From Nocardioides daejeonensis (GTDB lineage Bacteria; Actinomycetota; Actinomycetes; Propionibacteriales; Nocardioidaceae), in the NCBI RefSeq assembly GCF_003194585.1, contig NZ_QHKZ01000004.1, forward strand, positions 372,001 through 436,000: DNA of 64,000 nt. The letters are read 5' to 3'. Below the pieces are notes generated by a model that saw only the letters and a list, made by a program, of their open reading frames with translations, was not told the origin of the DNA and searched no databases. The position numbers were made by a program, and so were the translations under genes. Below, in pieces: positions 8,905 to 16,857 of this stretch (position 1 is its first letter; each line of letters opens with the position of its first letter).

Positions 8905-10281
8905 ATGGGCAACTGCAGCGCGTGTGGGCAGCCGCTGGCTGAAGGGCTGCGGTTCTGCACCGCCTGTGGCACGCCGGTTGCAGCCGGCCCTATGAGCGGC
9001 CCCGCACCCGGCGCTGTGAGCGGCCCCGCACCCGGCGCTGTGGGTGGTCCTGCCGTTGCCGGCCACCAGCCAGCGGCGGCTCCGGGCACACCGCCGCCGG
9101 CCGGTAGGCGGCTCTCCGGCGGCGCCCTGGCCGGTCTGCTGCTCGCGGTGCTCGCGCTCGGCCTGGGCGGCTTCGCGGTCTGGAAGGTCTTCTTCTCCGA
9201 AGACAGTGGTGCCGACAGTCCCGAGGAGGCGGTCACCGAGCTGCTCGAGGCGGGCGCCGACCAGGACGCCGTCGCTGCGCTGCGGATGCTCAACCCCGAT
9301 GAGGTCAAGGGTGCCGACGAGGTCTACGAGGCGCTCAACGATCGGATGGACGATGCGGGCATGACCGACGACGGAGCGGTCAGCGGCACCTCGCTCACGG
9401 TGAAGGATCTCGATGTCGAGGTGGAGGAGCTCAGCGAGCATGCCTCGAAGGTCAGCCTGACCGGCGGCAAGCTGCAGGTGAAGGTGGACTTCGACAAGCT
9501 GCCCGATCAGTTCGCCGAGCAGGCCGCTGTCGGGCGCGACGAGTACGGCGACTCCTTCACGCGGGAGTTCGACCTCGCGGCGCTGCGCGACGAGTTCGGC
9601 ATCGACGAGGCGCCGTTCCTCATCACGGTGGAGGTCGACGGACGCTGGTACGTCTCGCCGATCGCCACGGTCGCCGAGTACATCGCCCTGGACGCCACCG
9701 GCCACGGCGGCGACTGGGCGGCGTACGAGGAGGGGCTGAAGCGCAAGTCGCGCACCGCCGACGCCCCCGAGGATGTCCTCGGCGTGCTGGCCGACTCCTT
9801 CCGGCTGGACGATCTCGACGGCTTCCTCGACGCGCTCCCACCGGGGCAGGGCAACCTCGTGCGGCCCTACCTCGGCTTCGTGGAGGACGCGATCCATGAG
9901 GAGGGACTGCCGGAGATGTCGCTCGACTACGAGCCGGTCGATGTGCGCGCGGGCGAGGAACGGGACGGACTGGCCCGTGTCGACCTGGGTGAGGCGCGGC
10001 TGCGGCTGTTCGCCACGGAGAGTCCGAGCGCAGCCGGAGAGTTCGGGGTTGACGGCCTCTGTTTCTATGCGCGCTCCTCCGACGACCCGGAACCGGACTC
10101 CGGCTGTCTGCCCGAGGAGTTCTCCGAGGCGACCGGCGAGGACAGCTTCTTCGTGATGGCGCGCAAGCGCGACGGCGGTTGGCAGCTCGACCCCATGGCC
10201 ACGCTCGTCGCCTGGGCCGACGCCGCGGTCGGCAACATCTCGAGCGACGACGTGATGGAGCTCCTCGACCTGGCCGGCTAG
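8905..10281 (+). CDS. Zinc-ribbon membrane protein, second of a tandem pair
   Basis: A 458-residue paralogue of the protein just upstream. It shares the N-terminal zinc ribbon (CSACGQPLAEGLRFCTACG), the membrane helix ending FAVWKVFFSEDSGADSPEEAV, the block VDGRWYVSPIATVAEYIALD and the closing WQLDPMATLVAWADAAVGN. The linker carries a duplicated SGPAPGAV segment from a 24-bp DNA duplication near 8992-9039. A GGGGGA ribosome site precedes the ATG. The pair clearly arose by tandem duplication. The conserved outer domain, rather than the linker, must be the functional part. Function unknown. Confidence 0.85.
   Translation: MGNCSACGQPLAEGLRFCTACGTPVAAGPMSGPAPGAVSGPAPGAVGGPAVAGHQPAAAPGTPPPAGRRLSGGALAGLLLAVLALGLGGFAVWKVFFSEDSGADSPEEAVTELLEAGADQDAVAALRMLNPDEVKGADEVYEALNDRMDDAGMTDDGAVSGTSLTVKDLDVEVEELSEHASKVSLTGGKLQVKVDFDKLPDQFAEQAAVGRDEYGDSFTREFDLAALRDEFGIDEAPFLITVEVDGRWYVSPIATVAEYIALDATGHGGDWAAYEEGLKRKSRTADAPEDVLGVLADSFRLDDLDGFLDALPPGQGNLVRPYLGFVEDAIHEEGLPEMSLDYEPVDVRAGEERDGLARVDLGEARLRLFATESPSAAGEFGVDGLCFYARSSDDPEPDSGCLPEEFSEATGEDSFFVMARKRDGGWQLDPMATLVAWADAAVGNISSDDVMELLDLAG
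8992..9039 (+). repeat. Two 24-bp direct repeats inside the linker of the zinc-ribbon protein
   Basis: The segment GAGCGGCCCCGCACCCGGCG occurs twice with a 24-bp period, keeping the reading frame and encoding SGPAPGAV twice. It looks like a recent slippage duplication in a disordered linker. Confidence 0.8.
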
Positions 10282-10387
10282 CGGTGATGTCCAGCAGGGT
10301 CGGTCGAGGAGCCGGCCTTCCGGAGGGTCGCGCGCTGAGCAGCCTTCACTTCGGCCCGAGACGGGTCGCTGTGCGAGACTGCCCGCC

Positions 10388-12448
10388 GTGACCGAGCAGA
10401 CCCAGGCCCGCCCCCGGGCCAAGCGCGGCGACATCCAGGGCCTGCGCGCCCTCGCGGTCGGACTCGTGGTGGTCGCTCACGCCGGCGTGCCGGGACTGGA
10501 CGGCGGCTTCGTCGGCGTCGACGTCTTCTTCGTGCTCAGCGGCTTCCTGATCACCGGCCTGCTGCTGGCCGAGGGCGAGCGGACCGGCCGGGTCAGCATC
10601 GCCAGCTTCTACGCGCGCCGGGCGCGGCGGATCCTGCCGGCGGCCACCCTGGTGCTGCTGGCCGTGTTGGCCTGGGCCGCGTGGCAGGAGCCGGTCACCC
10701 GCCTCGAGTCGATCCGCTCGGATGCGCTCTGGTCCTCGGTCTTCCTGGCCAACTTCCACTTCGCTTCGATCGGCACCGACTACTTCGCAGTCGGGGCCGA
10801 GTCACCGGTCCAGCACTACTGGTCGCTCGCCGTCGAGGAGCAGTTCTATCTGGTGTGGCCGCTGATCGTGCTGGCCCTGCTGCTGGTGCGAGCCCGTCGC
10901 CGGGTCCTCTTCGGGGTACTGGCGTCACTCACCGTCGCCTCGCTCGCGTGGTCGGTCTGGCTCACCCACAGCTCACCCATCGAGGCCTACTTCTCCTCAC
11001 CCGCCCGTGCCCACGAGCTCGGCATCGGGGCGCTGCTGGCGATGGCGGCGCCGTACCTCGCCGGCATGGGAGACCGGCTGCGCAACCTGCTGGTGGTGGT
11101 CGGCCTCGCGATGGTGCTCGCCGCCACGCTGGGGTACGACGCCACGACTGCCTTCCCGAGCTGGAACGCGCTGCTTCCGGTGCTGGGCACGGCCGCGCTG
11201 GTCGCCGCTGGATGCGGCCGGGAGGCGCAGCTCTCCCGGCTGTTGGGCCGCCAGCCGCTGCGTTACCTCGGCGACCTCTCCTACTCGATCTACCTGTGGC
11301 ACTGGCCGGTGCTCATCCTCGGCGAGCAGTACGCCGACACGCACCTCGAGACTGCAGGGCTGCTGGTGCTGACGCTGGTGCTCTCTTCGCTCAGCTACCA
11401 CTTCGTCGAACAGCCCTTCCAGACCGGGCGAGTGCCGAAGCTCGCCGGCAAGCGGTTCCTGGTGCTGTGGCCGGCCTCGCTGGCGCTGGTGCTCGTGGGC
11501 TCGCAGCTGGCGACCAGCTACGGCGACGCCGCCTTGGAGCGCAGTCGACAAGAAGCGGCGGCCTACTACGACAAGCACCCGGAGGCGTTGCGCTCCGCGC
11601 AGCGGACCGATATCGAGAAGTCGTTGCAAGACGCCCTCCGGTTGGCCGACGAGGGTGCTCCGGTGCCTCCGCAGCTGAAGAACCTGGAGCGACTGGGTCG
11701 CGACGTCTGGCAGGGCCCGTTCCGCGGCTGCTACGCGTCGTTCCCCGACACGACGGCGAAGATCTGCCCGGCCGGCGACCTGGAGGCGGAGCGCACGGTG
11801 GTGGTCCTCGGTGACTCGCACGCGGGCATGTGGGCACCGGCGGTGACTGCGATCGGGAAGCGGGAAGGCTTCACGGTGCTGCCGATCCTGAAGGTCGGCT
11901 GCGCTCCGTTCGATGTGCCGCAACGCAACAAGGGCACCGACTATCCCGAATGTCCAGAGTTCCGTGACTGGGCGATGGAGCAGGTGCGGGAGATCCGACC
12001 GGACGCCATCGTCGTCGCCCATCGCGGTCTGCTCGAGGTCGAGGGTGACAGTGACGAGGAGCGCGAGGAGCGGTGGCGCGACGGCGTCTCGGAGACCGTC
12101 GCTGAGCTGGTGGCGATCACCCCGGTGGTCAAGGTGCTGGGCGACATCCCCACGGCGCCTGCCGAGCCGCGTGACTGCCTCAACGAGGCGGGTGCGAGCC
12201 TGGAGGACTGCGTGGTCGCCGAGGAGGGAGCGGAGATCCGCTCCAACCCGATCACCCGCGAGGCGGCCACCGCAGCCGGCGCCGACTACGTCGACAGCAC
12301 GTCGCTCATCTGCCAGCAGGGGCGCTGCCCGATGGTGGTCGGCGATGTCGTGACCTACCGCGACAAGGCGCACCTCTCCCTCTCCTGGACGAAGATCATC
12401 TCCCGGCGCCTCGGCGAGCTGCTGCGCCTCACGCCCCCGAGCCGCTGA
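10388..12448 (+). CDS. Membrane acyltransferase-3 with SGNH domain (OafA/YrhL type)
   Basis: A 686-residue protein starting with GTG. Residues about 12-380 are the acyltransferase-3 membrane domain with roughly ten helices. They open with GLRALAVGLVVVAHAG and the GGFVGVDVFFVLSGFLIT motif, and the RxxR-type block YARRARRILPA follows. Residues about 460-686 form an SGNH hydrolase-like domain with the catalytic-type serine in LGDSHAGMW (Ser477). Such proteins O-acetylate cell-envelope sugars or peptidoglycan, the membrane part moving the acyl group and the SGNH part transferring it outside. The acceptor here is unknown; no glycan cluster is nearby. Confidence 0.9.
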   Translation: MTEQTQARPRAKRGDIQGLRALAVGLVVVAHAGVPGLDGGFVGVDVFFVLSGFLITGLLLAEGERTGRVSIASFYARRARRILPAATLVLLAVLAWAAWQEPVTRLESIRSDALWSSVFLANFHFASIGTDYFAVGAESPVQHYWSLAVEEQFYLVWPLIVLALLLVRARRRVLFGVLASLTVASLAWSVWLTHSSPIEAYFSSPARAHELGIGALLAMAAPYLAGMGDRLRNLLVVVGLAMVLAATLGYDATTAFPSWNALLPVLGTAALVAAGCGREAQLSRLLGRQPLRYLGDLSYSIYLWHWPVLILGEQYADTHLETAGLLVLTLVLSSLSYHFVEQPFQTGRVPKLAGKRFLVLWPASLALVLVGSQLATSYGDAALERSRQEAAAYYDKHPEALRSAQRTDIEKSLQDALRLADEGAPVPPQLKNLERLGRDVWQGPFRGCYASFPDTTAKICPAGDLEAERTVVVLGDSHAGMWAPAVTAIGKREGFTVLPILKVGCAPFDVPQRNKGTDYPECPEFRDWAMEQVREIRPDAIVVAHRGLLEVEGDSDEEREERWRDGVSETVAELVAITPVVKVLGDIPTAPAEPRDCLNEAGASLEDCVVAEEGAEIRSNPITREAATAAGADYVDSTSLICQQGRCPMVVGDVVTYRDKAHLSLSWTKIISRRLGELLRLTPPSR

Positions 12449-12500
12449 GCGGCGACCTGCTGCTGGGTGAGCATGTGCGCAGGGTCCACCATCGGTCGCG

Positions 12501-13247
12501 CTAGATCAGTCTCTTGAAGATCGGCAGCGGCGCGTGCTTCATCACCGTGCTCATCGGTGCCCAGGGCCAGGGCGGCACGCACGCCGACTCCTTCTCCTTC
12601 TCGATGGCGGTGACCATGGCACGCACGCCCTTCTCGGTGGAGACGAGGAGCGGGTTCTTGTTCTCCGTGCGGTCGTTCATCTCCGACTCGATGTAGCCGG
12701 GGTAGAGCACGGTGACCTTGATCGGCTTGCCGTAGAGCTCGGTGCGCAGCCCTTCGGCAAGGTGGGCGACGCCGGCCTTCGTGGCGGCGTACGTCGTCAT
12801 GGTCTTGGGCATGCCCCGCATCGCCGACATCGACGAGACCATGACGAAGTGCCCGCGCCCCTGTGCGCGGAAGATCTCCATCGCCGCCTCGGACTGGGCG
12901 AGCGCCGCAACGAAGTTGGTCATCGCGGTCTCCCGGTTGGCGTCGTACCGCCCGGTGCCGATCGGGGAGCCCTTGCCGAGCCCGGCGTTGACGACGATCC
13001 GGTCGAGAGTGCCGAAGTCTGCGGCGAACCCGCGAAACACTTCGAAGACCGCCGCATCGTCGGTCACGTCGAGCGCGCGCACCTCGATCCGACGGTCGGG
13101 ATGCCGGGCCAGGATCTCGGCCTTGAGCGTCTCCAGCTTGTCGGTGCGCCGAGCACACAGCGCGAGGTCGTTGCCGCGGGCAGCGAACTGGCGGGCCATC
13201 TCGGCGCCCAGGCCGGCGCTGGCGCCCGTGATCAGGATCGTCGTCAC
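12501..13247 (-). CDS. Short-chain dehydrogenase/reductase (SDR)
   Basis: A 248-residue SDR with ITGASAGLG at about 6-14, the basic pair CARRTDK that favours NADP(H), a VNAGLGKG variant of NNAG, Ser in VSSMSAM, and TYAATKAG as the YxxxK active site. The C-terminal half (YPGYIESEMNDRTENKNPL) resembles the SDR group that includes YqjQ/DltE-like proteins. The substrate is unknown. A repeat array at 13288-13457 separates it from the upstream regulator gene on the same strand, so the two are probably not one operon. Confidence 0.88.
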   Translation of the reverse strand: MTTILITGASAGLGAEMARQFAARGNDLALCARRTDKLETLKAEILARHPDRRIEVRALDVTDDAAVFEVFRGFAADFGTLDRIVVNAGLGKGSPIGTGRYDANRETAMTNFVAALAQSEAAMEIFRAQGRGHFVMVSSMSAMRGMPKTMTTYAATKAGVAHLAEGLRTELYGKPIKVTVLYPGYIESEMNDRTENKNPLLVSTEKGVRAMVTAIEKEKESACVPPWPWAPMSTVMKHAPLPIFKRLI

Positions 13248-13287
13248 GCCGTCGAGGTTACCGGTGAGTCTCCCCGCCCCGCCGAAG

Positions 13288-13457
13288 AGCCAGCTTCAGC
13301 ACGTTGAGACGCCAACTTCAGCACGTTGAGACGCCAGCTTCAGGGCCAAGGCGCCGTACGACGGCCAGCGCGGATGAGCTCCTCATGTTGGAGCTGGCTT
13401 CTCAACGTGCTGGAAGTGGCTTCTCAACGTGCTGGAAGTGGCTTCTCGAGGGAGTTG
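13288..13457. repeat. 22-bp repeat arrays, head-to-head
   Basis: Forward units lie at 13288-13309 and 13310-13331, with a part unit at 13332-13343; they share CTTCAGCACGTTGAGA. Reverse units lie at 13392-13413 and 13414-13435, followed by a degenerate end unit at 13436-13457; they share GGCTTCTCAACGTGCTGG. The two arrays are inverted copies of each other, separated by about 50 bp of unrelated DNA, and could fold into a large cruciform or RNA stem. The right-hand array follows the stop end of the minus-strand regulator gene that ends at 13480. Confidence 0.85.
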
Positions 13458-13479
13458 GGAGATGGTCTGACTACCGCTG

Positions 13480-14970
13480 CTACCGCTGGAGCCGGGGTCC
13501 GGTGCGTAGCCACCAGCGAGCGGCGGCGCGGAGGTCGCCCGGCATCGCGGGGTCCTCGGCGAGGGTGGTCAGCAGGGGGTGAGCAGTCATGCCGGCGGCG
13601 AACAGGGCGCTGCGTCGTACGGCGCCGCCCTCGGAGAGCGCGTCGGCGAGGGTCGCGGCCGGGAGCCGCAAGCCCGACTGGGCGGCCATGCCGAGCCCAG
13701 CGGAGCGGATCACCGGGTCCGCTGAGGCCAGCCACGGCTCCACGGTCCCAGCGGTGGCCTCCCAGGGCAGCATCAGGTTGGCGAAGGCTGACGCGGCGCC
13801 GTGCCGGGTGGTCTCGTCGGGTCCGTCGAGTGCCGCCTCGAAGAGCACTGGCTGCAGGTCGGGAGAGAACGGCGAGGCGTTGAGGAGGAACGACGAGGTC
13901 ACCGCGTGCGTCGCCCGGAAGTCGTAGAGGAGCTCGAAGATCAGGCGGGCCAGCATCGGTTCGCCAGGACGGCCGGCGGCGACCCGCTCGGCGTACTCGG
14001 TCGCCAGGGTGTAGTGCAGGTTACGTCGGTCTCGGGTCCAGGCAACCGGGCGGCGGGGCGGCTCCAACGGGGTGGTCAACAGGCCGGCCACGGTCTCCCG
14101 GAAGCCGGGGTCGCAGGCCGCCAGGGTCTGGGCCAGCGCCGTACGCCGCCCCTCGTCCCCGACGGTCCGGTTGCAGGCGTCTGCGAAGACGGCCGCCAGG
14201 TCGGTCCACGCCGCTCGCGGAAGGCCGCCGACGCTGCGCATGTTCTGGATCGCCAGGCCGGCAGACCGGGCGAGGTCCTCGCGATCGTGGAGCAGCAGCT
14301 CGCCGCACCACCGGGCCAGCTCGGGGGTCGGCCTCTCCGAGGCGGCGCTCAGCAGGTCGGCGTGCACCTGGTTGCCCTCCTCGAGCACGATCTCGCGGAT
14401 CACGTCGGCCACCGCGGCGCCGTACTCGCTGCAGCGGAACTTGGCGAGTGCCTCGTAGCGCGTTGTGTAACCCACCGCGACGGCGCGGCCGAGCTCCTCG
14501 GCGAGGTGGTGCAGGTGAGGCGTGATGGCGCTCAGCGGCAGGCCGCGTGTCCCGGTCACGTGGTGCTCCGCAAACCTGAGCCAGTCGGCGCCCTCCGGTG
14601 CGTCGTCGACCCGGTCACAGCACTCCGAGAAGTCTTCGAGGGTGTCAGCGGGCAGGTGGGCGGCGAGTTCGGCGGGTGCGTAGGAGTAGGTGCGGCAGAG
14701 CACGTCGATCGGCGCACGCAGCCACCCGTAGGGGAGGTCGAGCGCCGTCTCGTAGTGGGCGATCGCGCGGCTGTTGCGGGCGCCGTGGGTCTCCAGGCGG
14801 GAGAGGGTGGCCGGGGAGGAGGCCATGCCTGTGCCGGTGGCCAGGGCGCGCAGCGGCTGCCCCTGGGCGAGTCGGCTGGCGCGCAACAGCCAGCCGATCC
14901 GTGCGGGGATGTCGATGCGGGCGCCGTTGAGCGGAGTGCTGTCGATGAGCTCTCCGACCTTGCGACCCAT
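13480..14970 (-). CDS. XRE-type helix-turn-helix protein with long helical-repeat domain
   Basis: A protein of 496 residues if the ATG at 14970 is used. A TTG at 14991 would add seven residues, and neither start has a clear ribosome site. The N-terminus holds an XRE helix-turn-helix (IGWLLRASRLAQGQPLRALA, then SSPATLSRLETHG). The remaining 400 or so residues are alpha-helical with repeated Ala/Leu pairs and DP-type turns, suggesting HEAT-like repeats (for example WLASADPVIRSAGLGMAAQS). No enzyme motif is seen. It is divergent from the tetR operon, and a TGTTTCA/TGAAACA dyad just before its start looks like its own operator. Confidence 0.75.
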   Translation of the reverse strand: MGRKVGELIDSTPLNGARIDIPARIGWLLRASRLAQGQPLRALATGTGMASSPATLSRLETHGARNSRAIAHYETALDLPYGWLRAPIDVLCRTYSYAPAELAAHLPADTLEDFSECCDRVDDAPEGADWLRFAEHHVTGTRGLPLSAITPHLHHLAEELGRAVAVGYTTRYEALAKFRCSEYGAAVADVIREIVLEEGNQVHADLLSAASERPTPELARWCGELLLHDREDLARSAGLAIQNMRSVGGLPRAAWTDLAAVFADACNRTVGDEGRRTALAQTLAACDPGFRETVAGLLTTPLEPPRRPVAWTRDRRNLHYTLATEYAERVAAGRPGEPMLARLIFELLYDFRATHAVTSSFLLNASPFSPDLQPVLFEAALDGPDETTRHGAASAFANLMLPWEATAGTVEPWLASADPVIRSAGLGMAAQSGLRLPAATLADALSEGGAVRRSALFAAGMTAHPLLTTLAEDPAMPGDLRAAARWWLRTGPRLQR

Positions 14971-15005
14971 AGCTCCATAGTGGCGAAACAACGGGGGCTT
15001 CGCAG

Positions 15006-15034
15006 TGTTTCAGCCTGGCCGGTCGGATGAAACA
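15006..15034. promoter_or_regulatory. Inverted repeat TGTTTCA-N15-TGAAACA, probable operator of the XRE gene
   Basis: Perfect 7-bp arms at 15006-15012 and 15028-15034, centred about 50 bp before the ATG at 14970. Autoregulation through such a site is typical of XRE proteins; binding is inferred. Confidence 0.5.
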
Positions 15035-15125
15035 TCGTCCCGCGCGGCTCGCGGGCTTGGCATGCTGAGAGATCGCTCAGGGATGACTGGCGCGGCTCGC
15101 TTGGTTCGAGCCCCGGTCGTCCGGT

Positions 15126-15172
15126 TCCCAGCGCGGCCCGGGTCTACCGGGGGGACACGGGCCGCGCTGGGA
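15126..15172. repeat. 15-bp perfect inverted repeat (hairpin)
   Basis: TCCCAGCGCGGCCCG at 15126-15140 pairs fully with 15158-15172 across a 17-base loop. It is very GC-rich and has no T tract on either side. Confidence 0.8.
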
Positions 15173-15204
15173 GCCGCGAGCCCTCTCTGTGGTCACTCCC
15201 GGGC

Positions 15205-15270
15205 GGGATCGTCCCTAACAGATTCGTGGTTGCCAAGGCTTCTGACCACGAATCTGTTAGGGACGATCCC
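15205..15270. repeat. 26-bp perfect inverted repeat (hairpin) before the tetR operon
   Basis: The arm at 15205-15230 (with core CCTAACAGATTCGTGGT) is perfectly complementary to 15245-15270, with a 14-base loop. The arms are clearly less GC-rich than the surroundings, unlike a chance palindrome in this genome. The element ends 20 bp before the tetR-type operator. Confidence 0.9.
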
Positions 15271-15290
15271 CCCAGGGCGCCGGCAAGTGA

Positions 15291-15322
15291 AACTAAAAGA
15301 CAGAGTTGACTGTTTGTTGGTT
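15291..15322. promoter_or_regulatory. TetR-like operator overlapping a TTGACT -35 element
   Basis: Imperfect arms of 13 bp (15291-15303 and 15310-15322; 10 of 13 positions pair) flank AGTTGA. TTGACT at 15306-15311 could be a -35 box. The site lies 20 bp before the GTG start of the TetR gene, so autorepression of the whole operon is the likely role. Confidence 0.5.
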
Positions 15323-15341
15323 GCTCTGCGAGCCTGTGGGC

Positions 15342-15989
15342 GTGACCACCACCCGCGTCCCGCAGGAGGAGCGCACCCGCCTGATGCGGGAGCGCCTGCT
15401 CACCGCGTGTGTCGAGCTGCTTATCGAGCGCGGCTGGAGTGGCACTTCGACCACGCTCGTCTCGCAGCGTGCCGGCGTCAGCCGCGGCGCGCAGCTGCAT
15501 CACTTCCCGAGCAAGGCCGCCCTCGTGATGGCCGCGGTGGAGTGGCTTGCCGAACGCCGCCGCGAGGAGCTGGCCGCGCTCGCCGACGGCCTGCCCCGTG
15601 GTCGCGGTCGCACCCGAGCTGTCGTCCAGGCGCTGGGTGACCACTTCTCCGGCGAGGTGTTCACCGCGGCGCTCGAGCTGTGGGTCGCCGCGCGAACGGA
15701 CGCGGAGCTGCTCGGTGTGCTCGGCCCCTTCGAGCAGCGCATCGGTCGGGAGACCCACCGCGTAGCTGTCGATCTCCTCGGCGTGGACGAGACGGTGCCC
15801 GGGGCCAGGGAGCTGATCCAAGCGACTCTCGACCTGGTGCGCGGCCTGGGCCTGGCCAACACGATCTCCGACGACACTGCACGTCGCCGCCGGATCCTCA
15901 ACCGCTGGGCCGACCAGCTCGATGAGGCGCTGGGACTTCGCGCCCCCGGCGCTGCGCCCCGTCCCGATCGCAAGGAGACGCCCCGATGA
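15342..15989 (+). CDS. TetR family transcriptional regulator
   Basis: A 215-residue regulator, using the GTG at 15342. The usual TetR DNA-binding domain covers about residues 8-55 (ERTRLMRERLLTACVELLIE, then TSTTLVSQRAGVSRGAQLHHF and the family's PSKAALV). The C-terminal ligand domain is helical. An upstream in-frame start at 15306 would place the protein start inside the operator, so the GTG is preferred. It is the first gene of the catabolic operon that runs to 25213; the inducer is probably an intermediate of that pathway, such as an acyl-CoA, which is inference. Confidence 0.9.
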   Translation: MTTTRVPQEERTRLMRERLLTACVELLIERGWSGTSTTLVSQRAGVSRGAQLHHFPSKAALVMAAVEWLAERRREELAALADGLPRGRGRTRAVVQALGDHFSGEVFTAALELWVAARTDAELLGVLGPFEQRIGRETHRVAVDLLGVDETVPGARELIQATLDLVRGLGLANTISDDTARRRRILNRWADQLDEALGLRAPGAAPRPDRKETPR

Positions 15990-16050
15990 ACCACCCCATC
16001 CGAATCTCCTCCGCTCCGCATCTCCACCCAACAACCGATCGGGGACACCG

Positions 16051-16857
16051 ATGAGCAACGACACCCTCGACGGCGTGCTCGCCGACCTCGCCGCCGAAGG
16101 CGACCGGCTGGAGCAGCTCGTCGCACCGCTCTCCGAGGAGCAGTGGCGGCAGCCGACCCCCGCCCCGGGCTGGGACATCGCCACGCAGATCGCCCACCTG
16201 GCCTGGACCGACGAGACCGCGGTGCGGGCGGCGGGACCGAAGGAGCAGTGGGACGCCCTCGTGCTCGAGGCGATCGCCGACCCGAGCGGCTTCGTGGACA
16301 ACGCCGCCCTGACCGGCGGTGCGGTTCCTCCGGCGGAGCTGCTGGCGCGCTGGCAGCAGGCCCGAGCCGCGCTCCGGACGGCGCTGCGCGACCAACCCGA
16401 AGGGGTGAAGCTGCCCTGGTTCGGCCCGCCGATGTCGGCCACCTCGATGGCCACGGCGCGGTTCATGGAGACCTGGGCGCATTCGCTCGACGTGCACGAG
16501 GCGCTCGGCGCCGAGCCGGAGGTCACCGACCGGATCAAGCACGTCGCCCACATCGCGGTGCGCACCCGCAACTTCTCCTTCTCCGTCCACGAGCTCGCGC
16601 CGCCGGCCGAGGAGTTCCGGGTCGAGCTCGTCGCCCCCAGCGGCGACCTGTGGACCTGGGGTCCGCAGGATGCCGCGCAGCGGGTGACCGGGCCGGCGTA
16701 CGACCTGTGCCAGCTGGCCACCCAGCGGGTCCACCGTGACGACACCGCCCTGGTGGCTGTCGGTGTCGACGCCGAGAAGTGGCTCACCATCGCGCAGTGC
16801 TTCGCCGGACCCTCCGGCGAGGGGCGCGAGGCCCGCAGCGAGAGGAGCACGTCATGA
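16051..16857 (+). CDS. TIGR03084 family metal-binding protein
   Basis: A 268-residue protein of the TIGR03084 family, related to DinB and mycothiol-dependent maleylpyruvate isomerase four-helix proteins. Metal-binding histidines of the fold are visible in TQIAHLAWTDE, ETWAHSLDVHEALG and KHVAHIAVRTRNFSF. The reaction is unknown; a mycothiol-linked step would fit an actinobacterium. Its TGA overlaps the start of the AtuA-like gene (ATGA at 16854-16857), so it is part of the same coupled operon. Confidence 0.85.
   Translation: MSNDTLDGVLADLAAEGDRLEQLVAPLSEEQWRQPTPAPGWDIATQIAHLAWTDETAVRAAGPKEQWDALVLEAIADPSGFVDNAALTGGAVPPAELLARWQQARAALRTALRDQPEGVKLPWFGPPMSATSMATARFMETWAHSLDVHEALGAEPEVTDRIKHVAHIAVRTRNFSFSVHELAPPAEEFRVELVAPSGDLWTWGPQDAAQRVTGPAYDLCQLATQRVHRDDTALVAVGVDAEKWLTIAQCFAGPSGEGREARSERSTS

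Larger units (their letters stand above)
14971..15341. other. Gene-free 371-bp region rich in inverted repeats
   Basis: The gap between the divergent XRE regulator and the tetR operon holds no convincing coding frame. It contains four separate dyads in a row: the probable regulator operator (15006-15034), a 15-bp hairpin (15126-15172), a 26-bp hairpin (15205-15270) and a TetR-like operator (15291-15322). Because both flanking genes point away, the two strong hairpins cannot be terminators for either of them. This leaves a small RNA gene, a mobile remnant or a regulatory structure as options. Confidence 0.6.

Noticed and set aside
15095..15125. GGTTCGAGCCCCGGTC resembles a tRNA T-arm next to the hairpins
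   Set aside because: The T stem has mismatches, no acceptor partner exists upstream and no anticodon arm can be built, so I do not call a tRNA or tRNA fragment.
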